Source of the DNA: a bacterium
GTDB taxonomy: Bacteria > Verrucomicrobiota > Kiritimatiellia > CAIKKV01 > CAIYGI01
Direction: 5' to 3'
NCBI GenBank assembly: GCA_025360745.1
Contig: JANYBP010000012.1
Location: forward strand, 1 to 46,521
DNA: 46,521 bases
Part shown: positions 1-9,114 of the stretch, one piece after another
Layout of the letters: each line of letters starts with the position of its first letter
How positions within the stretch are numbered: the first letter of the stretch is position 1
The notes under the pieces: model-generated
Databases searched by the model: none
Seen by the model: only the letters and a program-made list of their open reading frames with translations
Told to the model about the DNA's origin: nothing
Made by a program: the position numbers and the translations under genes

Positions 1-186
1 GCGGTGGTGAGGAGTGAAAGGTTGACGCTGAGCGTTTGGGCGCCGGCGACGGAACGGTTGCCGAAACAGATTTTGCGGAAGATAACTGGCAGGCGCAGAC
101 TCTGTTCGGCGTGGTTATTGGTTGGCGGCATGCCGTTGACGGCGATGAGGTTGCCGGGCCAACCGACCTCGTTGATGAATTCCATC
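1..186 (-). pseudogene. IS66-type transposase, C-terminal fragment (runs off the left edge)
   Basis: Reading the minus strand from the first ATG (186-184) gives an uninterrupted frame to position 1. It contains PPTNNHAEQSLRLPVIFRK followed by ICFGNRSVAGAQT, which is the conserved C-terminal block of IS66-family transposases (TNNxAExxLRPxVIxRK, then a GxRSxxGA stretch). Only about 60 residues are in the window. The frame opens just after a TAG near position 250, and the residues before the ATG do not look like transposase, so the N-terminal several hundred residues of a full IS66 transposase (about 500 aa) are missing on this side. It is therefore probably a decayed remnant next to argJ rather than a working element. 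The family call rests on one motif block; the end beyond the edge cannot be judged. Confidence 0.7.
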
Positions 187-289
187 CTTCCGCTTTTGCT
201 CGCTCCAAAAATTCCGCTTTTGAAAACTCCACGACACGCCGGAATTTTCTATTCGACTTCCGCCGCTCTTTTCCGCATTATCGCCGTTC

Positions 290-313
290 GTCCGCCTGCC
301 GGCGCAGGCGGAC
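290..313 (+). promoter_or_regulatory. Perfect hairpin just upstream of argJ start
   Basis: Arms GTCCGCCTGC (290-299) and GCAGGCGGAC (304-313) are perfectly complementary around a CGGC loop. The structure ends 8 nt before the argJ ATG, in the place where a ribosome binding site would sit, and no Shine-Dalgarno sequence is visible between it and the ATG. There is no T-run, so it is not a normal intrinsic terminator. It could control translation or be a dispersed palindromic repeat. Confidence 0.6.
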
Positions 314-321
314 GCAAACTT

Positions 322-1545
322 ATGAGCGAACGACAATCCGAAGGTGTGTGCGGTGTGACGGCGGCGCGGGGATTCCGCGCCGCGGCCGTGCGCGCCGGCA
401 TCAAGGCCAGCCGCAAACGGGACGATCTGGTGCTGATCGTTTCCGACAAACCCGCCGCCGTGGCCGCCACTTTTACCACCAATCCCGTGCGCGCCGCCTG
501 TGTGGATCTGGATCGCCGGCACCTGGCGGGCGGGCGGGCGCGCGCCATCGTGGTCAACGCCGGCGTCGCCAATGCCTGCACCGGTTCCCAGGGCGTGGCC
601 GACGCGCTGCGCATGGCCGAACTTACCGCCGCCGCGCTCAAGATTCCCGTCCACGAGGTTTTTGTCTGCCAGACCGGCACGATCGGCATCCCCATGCCGA
701 TGCCCTGCGTCGAGGCGGCCTTCCCATCGCTGGTCGGGCGCTTGGCCCGGGAACAGGGCGCCGCCGCCGCCGAGGGTATTCTGACCACCGACCTCGTGCG
801 TAAAACGGTCGTGGGCGCTATCGAAATCGACGGCTGCACGATCACCCTGGGCGGCATGGCCAAGGGATCGGGAATGATCGCCCCCAACCTGGCGACCATG
901 CTGGCTTTTTTTACGACCGACGCCGCCGTGGCCCCCGACGCCCTGCAGCGCGCCCTTGGCGCGGCCGTCGAGCAAAGTTTCAACCGCATCCTGGTGGATG
1001 GCGACGAAAGCACCAACGACACCGTGCTGCTGCTCGCCAATGGCGCCTCGCAGGCCCCGCAACTCGACGAGGACCATCCCGCCTGGCCGCGTTTCACCGC
1101 TTTGCTCGACAAGTTGACCCTCGATCTGGCGCTGCAGATTGTGCGCGACGGCGAAGGCGCCACCAAGTTTGTCTCCATCACCGTCGAAGGCGCCGACAGC
1201 GCGGATGACGCGCGCCTGGCCGCCCGCGCCGTGGCCTGTTCGCCGCTTTGCAAAACCTCCTGGTTCGGCGGCGATCCCAACTGGGGCCGCGTGATCGCCG
1301 CCGTGGGATACTCCGGCGCGGCGCTGGACCCGGAACTGATCGAGATCGATTTCGACGCCGTGGCCGTCGTGCGCAACGGGCAGCCCGCCGCCGGTCTGGC
1401 GATCGCGGAACTGGAACGGGTTTTCAAACAGAAGGCCTTCGCAATCACGATCCGCCTGCGCCACGGCGGCGCCTCCGCTTACACGGTCTATACCTGCGAC
1501 CTTAGCGCGCAGTACGTGGCCATCAACGCGGATTATATGACCTGA
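322..1545 (+). CDS. argJ: Glutamate N-acetyltransferase / amino-acid acetyltransferase ArgJ
   Basis: ArgJ moves the acetyl group from N-acetylornithine to glutamate (and, in bifunctional forms, from acetyl-CoA) in the cyclic arginine pathway in the cytoplasm. The 407-residue product has the family's usual length. It shows the self-cleavage site KGSGMIAPNLATML, where the precursor is cut between Ala191 and Thr192 and the new N-terminal Thr becomes the nucleophile. VNAGVANACTG and WFGGDPNWGR are further family blocks. The frame is open upstream to position 4, but homology begins with GVTAARGFRAA, so the ATG at 322 (MSERQ) is chosen; no ribosome binding site is seen and a hairpin lies just upstream. 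argB follows 3 nt after the stop, indicating an operon. Whether it is bifunctional cannot be told from the sequence; no argA is seen here. Confidence 0.95.
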   Translation: MSERQSEGVCGVTAARGFRAAAVRAGIKASRKRDDLVLIVSDKPAAVAATFTTNPVRAACVDLDRRHLAGGRARAIVVNAGVANACTGSQGVADALRMAELTAAALKIPVHEVFVCQTGTIGIPMPMPCVEAAFPSLVGRLAREQGAAAAEGILTTDLVRKTVVGAIEIDGCTITLGGMAKGSGMIAPNLATMLAFFTTDAAVAPDALQRALGAAVEQSFNRILVDGDESTNDTVLLLANGASQAPQLDEDHPAWPRFTALLDKLTLDLALQIVRDGEGATKFVSITVEGADSADDARLAARAVACSPLCKTSWFGGDPNWGRVIAAVGYSGAALDPELIEIDFDAVAVVRNGQPAAGLAIAELERVFKQKAFAITIRLRHGGASAYTVYTCDLSAQYVAINADYMT

Positions 1546-1548
1546 GCC

Positions 1549-2417
1549 ATGCAAAGTCTGATCGCCAAAGCCGATGTTTTGATCGAGGCGCTGCCTTACA
1601 TCCAGCGTTTCCAGAATGCGATCGTCGTCGTTAAATTCGGCGGCAGCGCGATGGAAGACCAGCGCCAGATCGACAACATCATGCTCGATGTGGCTTTCAT
1701 GACCTGCGTCGGCATGCGTCCGGTGGTCATCCACGGCGGCGGCAAGGCCATTTCCCGCGCCATGCAGAAGTCCGGCTTGAAACCGGAATTTGTCAAAGGC
1801 CTGCGCGTGACCGACGAAGCCACGATGGGCGTCGTGGAGCGGGTGCTGCGCGACGAGGTCAACGCGAATCTGGTCGCCACGCTCACGCGCATGGGCGCGC
1901 CGGCGCGGCGCGTGGATGGGCCGTCGGTATTTCATGTCGCCGGCCGCACCGGCCGCGACGAGGAGACCGGGGCCGAACTGAACTGGGGCTACGTTGGCGA
2001 GGTCAAGGAAGTGGATGCCGCGCCGGTGCGGGACTGCCTGATGGCCCGCGGAATCCCGGTGCTCACGCCGATCGGACGCGGAGTTGACGGACACCTCTAC
2101 AATCTCAACGCCGACGACGCCGCCGCGGCCGTCGCCAAGGCGCTCGGGGCCTGGAAACTGGCCTATCTTTCCGACGTGCCGGGCCTGCTGCGCAACCGCG
2201 CCGACGAAAGTTCCCTGATGTCCACCCTGCATATCAGGGAGGTCGAGGAATTGATCCGGCAGGGCGTCGTGGAGGGCGGCATGCTGCCCAAGATTCGCAG
2301 TTGCGTGGAGGCGCTGGAAGCCGGCGTGAAGAAGATTCACATAATTGACGGGCGCCTGTCGCACTCGCTGCTGCTGGAGATTTTTACGGACAAAGGAGTA
2401 GGAACGGAGATTATAGC

Positions 2418-2421
<4 letters not shown>
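1549..2421 (+). CDS. argB: Acetylglutamate kinase ArgB
   Basis: ArgB phosphorylates N-acetylglutamate, the second step of ornithine/arginine synthesis. The 290-residue protein carries the amino-acid-kinase motifs VVKFGGSAM (about residues 25-33, ATP phosphates) and VVIHGGGKAIS (substrate glycine loop), and NLNADDAAAAVA in the nucleotide half. The N-terminal stretch before the first motif (ADVLIEALPYIQRF) resembles the extra helix of arginine-inhibited hexameric enzymes, so feedback control by arginine is likely (inference from the family). Its stop overlaps the argD start by ATGA (2418-2421), which implies translational coupling. Confidence 0.95.
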
Positions 2422-3629
<1,208 letters not shown>

Positions 3630-3645
3630 TCCGGAGGTTCGATCC

Positions 3646-4878
3646 ATGCACCTGGCCGGGCTGACCCGTCAACATGTGGGCTTCTGCGCGTCCGGTGGTC
3701 TCGACAGCCGCACGCTGACGAAGAAGTTCGTCGAGCTGGGGGTCAAGGTGACCTGTTTCACCGCCGACCTGGGCCAGCCGGACGAGATCGATATTGAACA
3801 GATCAAGACCCGCATGGCCGCCTGCGGGGCCGATACGGTGCTGGTTGACCTCAAAGCCCCCATGGCCGAGGCCTGCTTCGAGGTTTTGCAGGCCCTGGCC
3901 ATGTACGACGGCGGCTACTGGAACTCCACCGGCATCGCGCGCGCCGTCACGGTCAAAGGGTTGCTCCCGGTCATGCAAGAGCATGGCTGCGGTGTGCTCG
4001 CGCACGGCGCCACAGGCCGCGGTAACGACCAGATGCGCTTCGAGCGCTATACCAACGTGCTGGCGCCGGCGATGAAGGTCTACGCCCCCTGGCGCGACCC
4101 GGAACTGCTCAAGGAGTTCCCCGGCCGCACGCAGATGGCCGCCTATCTGACGCGCTTCGGATTGCCAGTGCCCAAGGGCCACCGCAAGCAGTATTCCACC
4201 GACTCCAATCTGGCCGGACTTTCGCACGAGGCCGAGGATCTGGAGAGCATGGAAACGGCCATGACCATCGTGCAGCCGACCATGGGCGTCTGGCCCGCCG
4301 CCGCACCGGACAAGGCCGAAAATATCGCGCTGCGCTTCGAACACGGCCGCTGCGTCGCGATCGACGGCCGGCCGGTCACGCCGCTCGAAGCCATGCGGAC
4401 GGCCAACCAGCGGGCCGGACGCAACGGCATCGGGCTCAAGCACGCGCTCGAAAACCGCATCATCGGCACCAAGAGCCGCGGGGTCTACGAAGCGCCGGGC
4501 ATGGAACTGCTCGGCGCCGGCCTGCGCTACGTTTATCAGGCCGTCATGGACCGCCGTTCGACACTGCTGTTCCAGCAGCTTTCCAAACTGGTGGCCGATC
4601 AGATTTACGACGGACGCTACTTCGATCCCGTCACCCGCGCCGCCCAGGCCGCCATCGCCGTCTGGACCGCCTATGCCACGGCCACCGTGACCCTGGAAAT
4701 GTACAAGGGCAATCTGCACTTTCTCTCGCTGACCGACTGCCGCGCCTCGCTTTATAACGAGGCCGATTCCTCCATGGAAGCCAGCGATGGCTTGAACCCG
4801 GTCAGCTCGCAGGGCTTCGCCGAGATTCAAAGCGTCGAAGCCCTGGCGCTCGCGCGCGCCGGCCAGATCTGCAAGTAG
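3646..4878 (+). CDS. argG: Argininosuccinate synthase ArgG (E. coli-like subtype)
   Basis: ArgG joins citrulline and aspartate with ATP to form argininosuccinate. The 410-residue protein has the PP-loop ASGGLDS (residues 15-21). It also has the blocks shared with the E. coli-type subgroup rather than the commoner short type: ADLGQPDE, HGATGRGNDQMRF, YSTDSNLAGLSHEAEDLE and RIIGTKSRGVYEAPGMELL. The ATG at 3646 is preceded by CCGGAGG about 9 nt upstream. It lies 16 nt after argD and ends the arginine cluster. A heptad repeat array starts 6 nt beyond its stop. Confidence 0.93.
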   Translation: MHLAGLTRQHVGFCASGGLDSRTLTKKFVELGVKVTCFTADLGQPDEIDIEQIKTRMAACGADTVLVDLKAPMAEACFEVLQALAMYDGGYWNSTGIARAVTVKGLLPVMQEHGCGVLAHGATGRGNDQMRFERYTNVLAPAMKVYAPWRDPELLKEFPGRTQMAAYLTRFGLPVPKGHRKQYSTDSNLAGLSHEAEDLESMETAMTIVQPTMGVWPAAAPDKAENIALRFEHGRCVAIDGRPVTPLEAMRTANQRAGRNGIGLKHALENRIIGTKSRGVYEAPGMELLGAGLRYVYQAVMDRRSTLLFQQLSKLVADQIYDGRYFDPVTRAAQAAIAVWTAYATATVTLEMYKGNLHFLSLTDCRASLYNEADSSMEASDGLNPVSSQGFAEIQSVEALALARAGQICK

Positions 4879-4883
4879 TAAGA

Positions 4884-4992
4884 AGTGAACAGTGAACGGT
4901 GAACAGTGAACAGTGGAAGGCCAAAACGCGGCCGTATTTCCTCATCTGCCTCCGATCGTCAACGGCCCACTGTTCACCGTTCACTGTTCACT
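4884..4992. repeat. Heptad tandem repeat (AGTGAAC) in two inverted arms
   Basis: Positions 4884-4911 hold four heptads (AGTGAAC, AGTGAAC, GGTGAAC, AGTGAAC), followed by a partial AGTGG. The reverse complement of the same array lies at 4967-4992, including the variant GGTGAAC unit in register. The arms could pair over about 25 of 26 bases around a loop of roughly 57 nt. The pattern resembles the short tandemly repeated heptamers (STRR) known from cyanobacteria and others. A related array is at 11003-11046. Confidence 0.9.
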
Positions 4993-5790
4993 GCCCGCCA
5001 TTTATCCCCTCAGCCGGTCTGTCTCACGATTGCCGGTTCGGATAGCGGGGGTGGGGCGGGCATCCAGGCCGATCTCAAGACCTTCGCCGCGCGCGGAGTT
5101 TTCGGCGCCTCCGCCATCACCTGCCTGACGGCGCAAAATCCCGGCGGAGTCACCGGCATCCACGCCGCGCCGCCGCGTTTTGTCGTGCTGCAAATCGCCG
5201 CCGTCTTCGACGGATTCCCCGTCGCGGCCGCCAAGACCGGCATGCTCTACTCGGCCGCCATTGTGCGCGCCGTTGCGCGCTTCTGGCGCGGGCGCGGCGC
5301 GGCCGCGCCGCCGCTGGTCGTCGATCCGGTCATGCTCGCCACCTCCGGCGCCAGTCTGCTGCGGGGCGGCGCCATGCGCGCGCTGATTGACGAACTGCTG
5401 CCGCTGGCCGCCGTGGTCACGCCCAACCTGCCCGAAGCCGAGGCGCTGGCCGGCATCTCCATCCGCACGCCGGACGAGCTGGCCGCCGCCGCCCGCATCA
5501 TCCATCAGCGCTGCGGCTGCGCCTGCGTTGTCAAAGGCGGCCATCTGCGGAGCGGCGCGACAGTGCTCGACGTGCTCTGGGACGGCGCGCGCCTGCACCA
5601 GTTCCGCCGTCCCAGGCTGGCCGCCCGCGAGACACACGGCACCGGCTGCACCTTTTCCGCCGCACTGGCCGCCGGCCTGGCCCGCGGCCAGTCGCTGCCC
5701 CGCGCCGCCGCCGCCGCCCAGACCACGGTTTACAATGCCCTGCGCCGCGCCTGTCCCGTCGGCAGCCACTGGCCGCTCAAGCCGATTTAG
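4906..5790 (+). CDS. thiD: Hydroxymethylpyrimidine / phosphomethylpyrimidine kinase ThiD
   Basis: ThiD phosphorylates HMP and HMP-phosphate for thiamine synthesis. It is a ribokinase-fold protein with [20 protein letters not shown] (about residues 40-59), [40 protein letters not shown] and the anion-hole/catalytic block [11 protein letters not shown]. Family homology begins near codon 37 (5014). The only ATG/GTG/TTG in frame after the preceding stop (4900-4902) is the GTG at 4906, which lies inside the heptad array, and no ribosome binding site precedes it. The first 36 residues are therefore repeat-derived and the true start is uncertain; a non-canonical ATT or CTG start is possible. No other thiamine gene is adjacent. 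Confidence 0.85.
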   Translation: MNSGRPKRGRISSSASDRQRPTVHRSLFTARHLSPQPVCLTIAGSDSGGGAGIQADLKTFAARGVFGASAITCLTAQNPGGVTGIHAAPPRFVVLQIAAVFDGFPVAAAKTGMLYSAAIVRAVARFWRGRGAAAPPLVVDPVMLATSGASLLRGGAMRALIDELLPLAAVVTPNLPEAEALAGISIRTPDELAAAARIIHQRCGCACVVKGGHLRSGATVLDVLWDGARLHQFRRPRLAARETHGTGCTFSAALAAGLARGQSLPRAAAAAQTTVYNALRRACPVGSHWPLKPI

Positions 5791-5879
5791 GGCGACGCAG
5801 ACTTTTCCTTTCGCAGAAGGCTTGCAATGCGGTATGGTTGGGACGGTCGGCGCGGCATCGCGGCGATCTTGGGAGTTTC

Positions 5880-6911
5880 ATGAAAATCGCATTGCTCGGT
5901 TTTCCCCAGGCGGGGAAGAAATCGCTGTTTCGCCTTTTGACGGGCCGGGATGTCCCGGCCGGGCGCAAGGAGGACGAGTCCATCGAAGGCATCGCGCCGA
6001 TCGGCGATCCGCGCGTGGACAAGCTCTCCGAACTGGCCCACCCCGAGCGCACACGCTACGCCGAGAATAACTTTGTGCTTTGTCCCGACGCTTCGGATCA
6101 GGACCGGCGCGTCTGGCTGGACGCCGCGCGCCGTTGCGATCTGCTTTGCATGGTCGTGCGCGACTTCGCCTCGCCCGACGTCTATCACCCCAAGGGATCG
6201 GTTGACGCCGCCCGCGACCGCAACGATCTTGAGATGGAACTGCTGCTGGCGGATATGGAACTGCTGGACAAGCGTCTGGAACGGCTCGGCAAGGAGAAGC
6301 GCGCCGGCCTGACCCCGCAGCAGATTCAGGAAGAGAAGACGCTGCAACGCTGCCAGGCGATCGCGGCCTCCGGCGCCACGCTGCGCACGCTCGAACTGGA
6401 CGAGGCTGAGCGCAAGTCCATCGCGAGCCTCGGGCTGGTGACCCGCATGCCGGTGCTTTGGGTGTATAATGTGGACGAGGCACGGGTGGCCGGGGCGCCG
6501 CCCGCGCCGGACGGTCTGGTGGTCTCGTGTCAGATCGAGGGCGAAATCATGGCCATGGAAAATGCCGCCGACCGGCGGGCCTTTATGCGCGATCTCGGGC
6601 TTGCGCAGTCCGGGCTCGATCGCATGAACGCCGCGGCCTACGCGACGCTCGGGCTGATGTCCTTCTATACCTCCGGCCCGGACGAAGTGCGCGCCTGGAC
6701 CATCCGCAAGGGCGCCACGGCGCCGGAGGCGGCGGGCAAGATTCACAGCGACATCGAGCGCGGCTTTATCCGGGTCGAAGTCATGAAATACGACGATCTG
6801 GTTGCCGCCGGCAGCGAGGAAGCCGTGAAAAAGCTGGGGCGCGCGCTGGTCAAGGGCCGCGACTACGTGATCGAGGACGGCGATATCTGTCACTTCCGTT
6901 TCAACGTTTAA
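5880..6911 (+). CDS. Divergent YchF/OLA1-family P-loop protein with TGS domain
   Basis: The C-terminal third (about residues 261-343) is a clear YchF-type TGS domain: FYTSGPDEVRAWTIRKGAT, APEAAGKIHSDIERGFIRVEV and DYVIEDGDICHFRFNV. The N-terminal half aligns with the YchF G domain and its helical insert (residues 110-185), but key residues are missing. The P-loop reads GFPQAGKKSLF (7-17), with Lys14 where GKS/T is expected. The G3 DxxG segment (DIAGLVKGAS in typical YchF) is replaced by LCPDASDQDRR around residue 70. NVDE (197-200) matches the relaxed G4 motif of this ATP-using family. The ATG at 5880 is chosen because MKIALLGFP is the usual start and GGGAG lies 5 nt upstream; an earlier in-frame start at 5838 is unlikely. 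It may be a paralogue with altered nucleotide binding; a canonical ychF could exist elsewhere. Confidence 0.8.
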   Translation: MKIALLGFPQAGKKSLFRLLTGRDVPAGRKEDESIEGIAPIGDPRVDKLSELAHPERTRYAENNFVLCPDASDQDRRVWLDAARRCDLLCMVVRDFASPDVYHPKGSVDAARDRNDLEMELLLADMELLDKRLERLGKEKRAGLTPQQIQEEKTLQRCQAIAASGATLRTLELDEAERKSIASLGLVTRMPVLWVYNVDEARVAGAPPAPDGLVVSCQIEGEIMAMENAADRRAFMRDLGLAQSGLDRMNAAAYATLGLMSFYTSGPDEVRAWTIRKGATAPEAAGKIHSDIERGFIRVEVMKYDDLVAAGSEEAVKKLGRALVKGRDYVIEDGDICHFRFNV

Positions 6912-6929
6912 TAACCATAAGGAGCAGCA

Positions 6930-7658
6930 ATGAGCGATAAAGGCATGGCGGGCTATCGAACCTGGGCGGGATTACTGGCGGCGGTTTTGATGACGGGGTC
7001 GGCGCTCGCTCAGACCGCAACTGCTCCCCGGCGGGCGGCCGTTCTGCCGGACGATTCCCGCGACGGCATGGGCCTCGGTGTCACGGCCAAGATCGGCACG
7101 CTCGGACCCGGCGTGGATGTGACCCTGGGCTTGAACCGCTACCTCGCCGTGCGCGCGGTCTATTCGCAGCTCAATCTCGATCCGCTGGTCCGCACCGACG
7201 ATCAGGACATCAGTTTCGACCTCAACTGGCTCAACTACGGCGGGCTCGTGGATTTGCATGTGGCGGGCGGCGGCTTTCGCATCAGCGGCGGGGTGATGGC
7301 GAACAACAACGATTTCAAGGCCACCGCCGATCTGAACCGCTCCGTCAAGATCAACGACCATGACTATTCGCTCGACGCGTTCAACGGCGAGATGACCTTC
7401 GCCAAGTGGGCGCCCTACGTCGGCATCGGTTACGGGGCCGCCGCCGGCAGGGACGGACGCATTCATTTCGCCTGCGACTTCGGCGTGATGTTTCAGAAAC
7501 AACCCGACATTACCCTCGTTGGCACGGCATCGGATCCGGCTTTGCAGGCGATCCTGAATGACGACCTGGCCGCCGAGGTGGAAAAACGCCGGGATGATCT
7601 GAAATGGTTCGCCTTTTACCCGGTGATCAATGTCGGTGTTTCCGTGCGCTTCTTCTAG
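6930..7658 (+). CDS. Predicted outer-membrane beta-barrel protein, function unknown
   Basis: This is a 242-residue exported protein. Residues 1-27 form a signal peptide (charged start, WAGLLAAVLMTGSALA, then Gln). The mature part has alternating hydrophobic/polar stretches such as GVDVTLGLNRYLAVRAVYS, APYVGIGYGAAAG and a final NVGVSVRFF; the terminal Phe is typical of barrels recognised by the BAM machine. AAGGAG sits just before the ATG. It lies 18 nt after the YchF-like gene and 9 nt before a glycosyltransferase, so the three may be co-transcribed. I do not recognise a specific family. Confidence 0.65.
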   Translation: MSDKGMAGYRTWAGLLAAVLMTGSALAQTATAPRRAAVLPDDSRDGMGLGVTAKIGTLGPGVDVTLGLNRYLAVRAVYSQLNLDPLVRTDDQDISFDLNWLNYGGLVDLHVAGGGFRISGGVMANNNDFKATADLNRSVKINDHDYSLDAFNGEMTFAKWAPYVGIGYGAAAGRDGRIHFACDFGVMFQKQPDITLVGTASDPALQAILNDDLAAEVEKRRDDLKWFAFYPVINVGVSVRFF

Positions 7659-7667
7659 GAGGCATTC

Positions 7668-8705
7668 TTGAGCGAGCCTTTGACCCAAAGTCGTTTGACG
7701 GTTCTGGTCCCGGCCTACAACGAGGCGACCACGCTGGCCGACACGTTGCGCAGCCTGAAGGCGCAGACCCTGCTGCCCGAGGAAGTGCTGGTGATCGACG
7801 ACTGTTCGACCGACAACACGTCCGAAATCGCCCGCGGCTTCGGCGTCACCGTGCTGCGCCCGCCGCAAAACACCGGTTCCAAGGCCGGCGCCCAGAACTA
7901 CGCCATGAACTTCGTGAAAACCGAGTTCACGATGGCGATCGACGCCGATACCACACTGGCCCCCAATGGCATCGAACTCCTGATGAAGGCGCTGGACGAT
8001 CCCAAGATCGCGGCCGCCTGCGGGCTGGTCTTGCCGCGTTTCGTGCATTCGGTCTGGGAGCGCGGGCGCTACATCGAATACCTCTTCGCCTTTTCCTTCT
8101 ACAAGCCGATCCAGGATTACTACGAACGTCCGATGATCTCGTCGGGCTGCTTTTCGGTCTATCGCACCGCCATCTTGCGCGCCAACGGCTGCTGGCGGAC
8201 GCGTACGATGGCCGAGGACATGGATCTGACCTGGAGCTTTTACGCTTCGCACCAGGGCGTGCGGTTCATTCCGGAGGCGGTCTGCTACCCGGTCGAGCCG
8301 CACGATTACGCCTTCATGAGCAAGCAGCTCCGGCGCTGGTCGCACGGCTTCATCCAGAACGTCGTGGTCCACTGGCGTCAATTGCTGCACATCCCCTTCC
8401 TGCGCTCCGCCGTGGTGGTTTCCCTGTGGGACGCAATTTTCGCTTCCATTGCCTACCTGGTTCTGCTACCATGTCTGGCTGTGTTCGTCAGTCCGCTTTT
8501 TTTGCTGGGATATCTGATCGACGCGCCGGCCGTGGCCGTGCCCGTGCTGATCAAGGCGGCGGAACGCAAGGAACTGGGCAAGGCGCTGGCAAGTTTGCCG
8601 AGTTTTTTCGTTTTGAGGACGGTTAACAGCGTTTTCATGCTGCAGGCCATCTGGTGCGAGTGGGTGCTGCGTAAGCGGCTGACAGTCTACGAGAAAGGAC
8701 ATTGA
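7668..8705 (+). CDS. Family 2 glycosyltransferase, membrane-bound, polysaccharide-synthase-like
   Basis: The 345-residue protein has a GT-A domain: LVPAYNEATTL (13-23), VIDDCSTDNT (43-52), the metal-binding AIDADTT (92-94 DAD), the acceptor/base region TMAEDMDLTW (182-184) and QLRRWSHG (220-227), a Q(Q/R)xRW-like motif found in processive synthases such as PgaC, NodC and cellulose synthases. Hydrophobic segments follow at about 247-285 and near residues 310-330. It starts with TTG, preceded by a strong AGGAGG at 7657-7662; no ATG is available at the right place. The next gene is a small membrane protein 3 nt after the stop. A role in making a surface polysaccharide is likely; the sugar is unknown. 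Confidence 0.85.
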   Translation: MSEPLTQSRLTVLVPAYNEATTLADTLRSLKAQTLLPEEVLVIDDCSTDNTSEIARGFGVTVLRPPQNTGSKAGAQNYAMNFVKTEFTMAIDADTTLAPNGIELLMKALDDPKIAAACGLVLPRFVHSVWERGRYIEYLFAFSFYKPIQDYYERPMISSGCFSVYRTAILRANGCWRTRTMAEDMDLTWSFYASHQGVRFIPEAVCYPVEPHDYAFMSKQLRRWSHGFIQNVVVHWRQLLHIPFLRSAVVVSLWDAIFASIAYLVLLPCLAVFVSPLFLLGYLIDAPAVAVPVLIKAAERKELGKALASLPSFFVLRTVNSVFMLQAIWCEWVLRKRLTVYEKGH

Positions 8706-8708
8706 TAA

Positions 8709-9080
8709 ATGATCGCAGGCATTCCTGGCACGGGTATTGGCGGCATTTACTACATTTTACTGGCTTTGCTGATGCCGGTGCATGAGGCTTGCCTCACGGT
8801 GGCCGGTTGCAGCAGTTGGCGCCGTTGGGGCGTCGTCAGCCTGCAGGTGATCCACGCGCTGGGGATTCTGGGCTCGATCTACGGCATGGGCTGGCTGCTG
8901 GCCCAGGGCATCAATCTCCTGCGCATCAACCTGCTCACGGGCCAGTCCGCCACCTATGTCCGGTTGACCAACGTTGTCGCCACCACCAGCGCCTACATGT
9001 CGGTTCTGACGCTGGGCGTCGTGCTGCTGGTGGTTTACACGCTGCGCCTGATCGTACGCGACCCGCAGCGCGCGCGCTAA
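8709..9080 (+). CDS. Small three-helix membrane protein, possible glycosyltransferase partner
   Basis: This is a 123-residue protein with three hydrophobic segments: about 8-25 (YYILLALLMPV), 42-63 (VVSLQVIHALGILGSIYGMGWLLA) and 92-115 (SVLTLGVVLLVVYTLRLIV). It starts 3 nt after the glycosyltransferase and is preceded by AAGGAC. By position it may help a membrane polysaccharide synthase, as small partners do for PgaC-type enzymes, but no sequence motif supports that and I do not recognise a family. Confidence 0.6.
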   Translation: MIAGIPGTGIGGIYYILLALLMPVHEACLTVAGCSSWRRWGVVSLQVIHALGILGSIYGMGWLLAQGINLLRINLLTGQSATYVRLTNVVATTSAYMSVLTLGVVLLVVYTLRLIVRDPQRAR

Positions 9081-9114
9081 GCCGCGGTTTTGCCGGTCGC
9101 AAGGGGTGTTCGAC

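Noticed and set aside
4884-4992. Possible CRISPR array (short repeats near 4884 and 11003)
   Set aside because: The units are contiguous 7-mers without spacers, so they are tandem repeats, not CRISPR.
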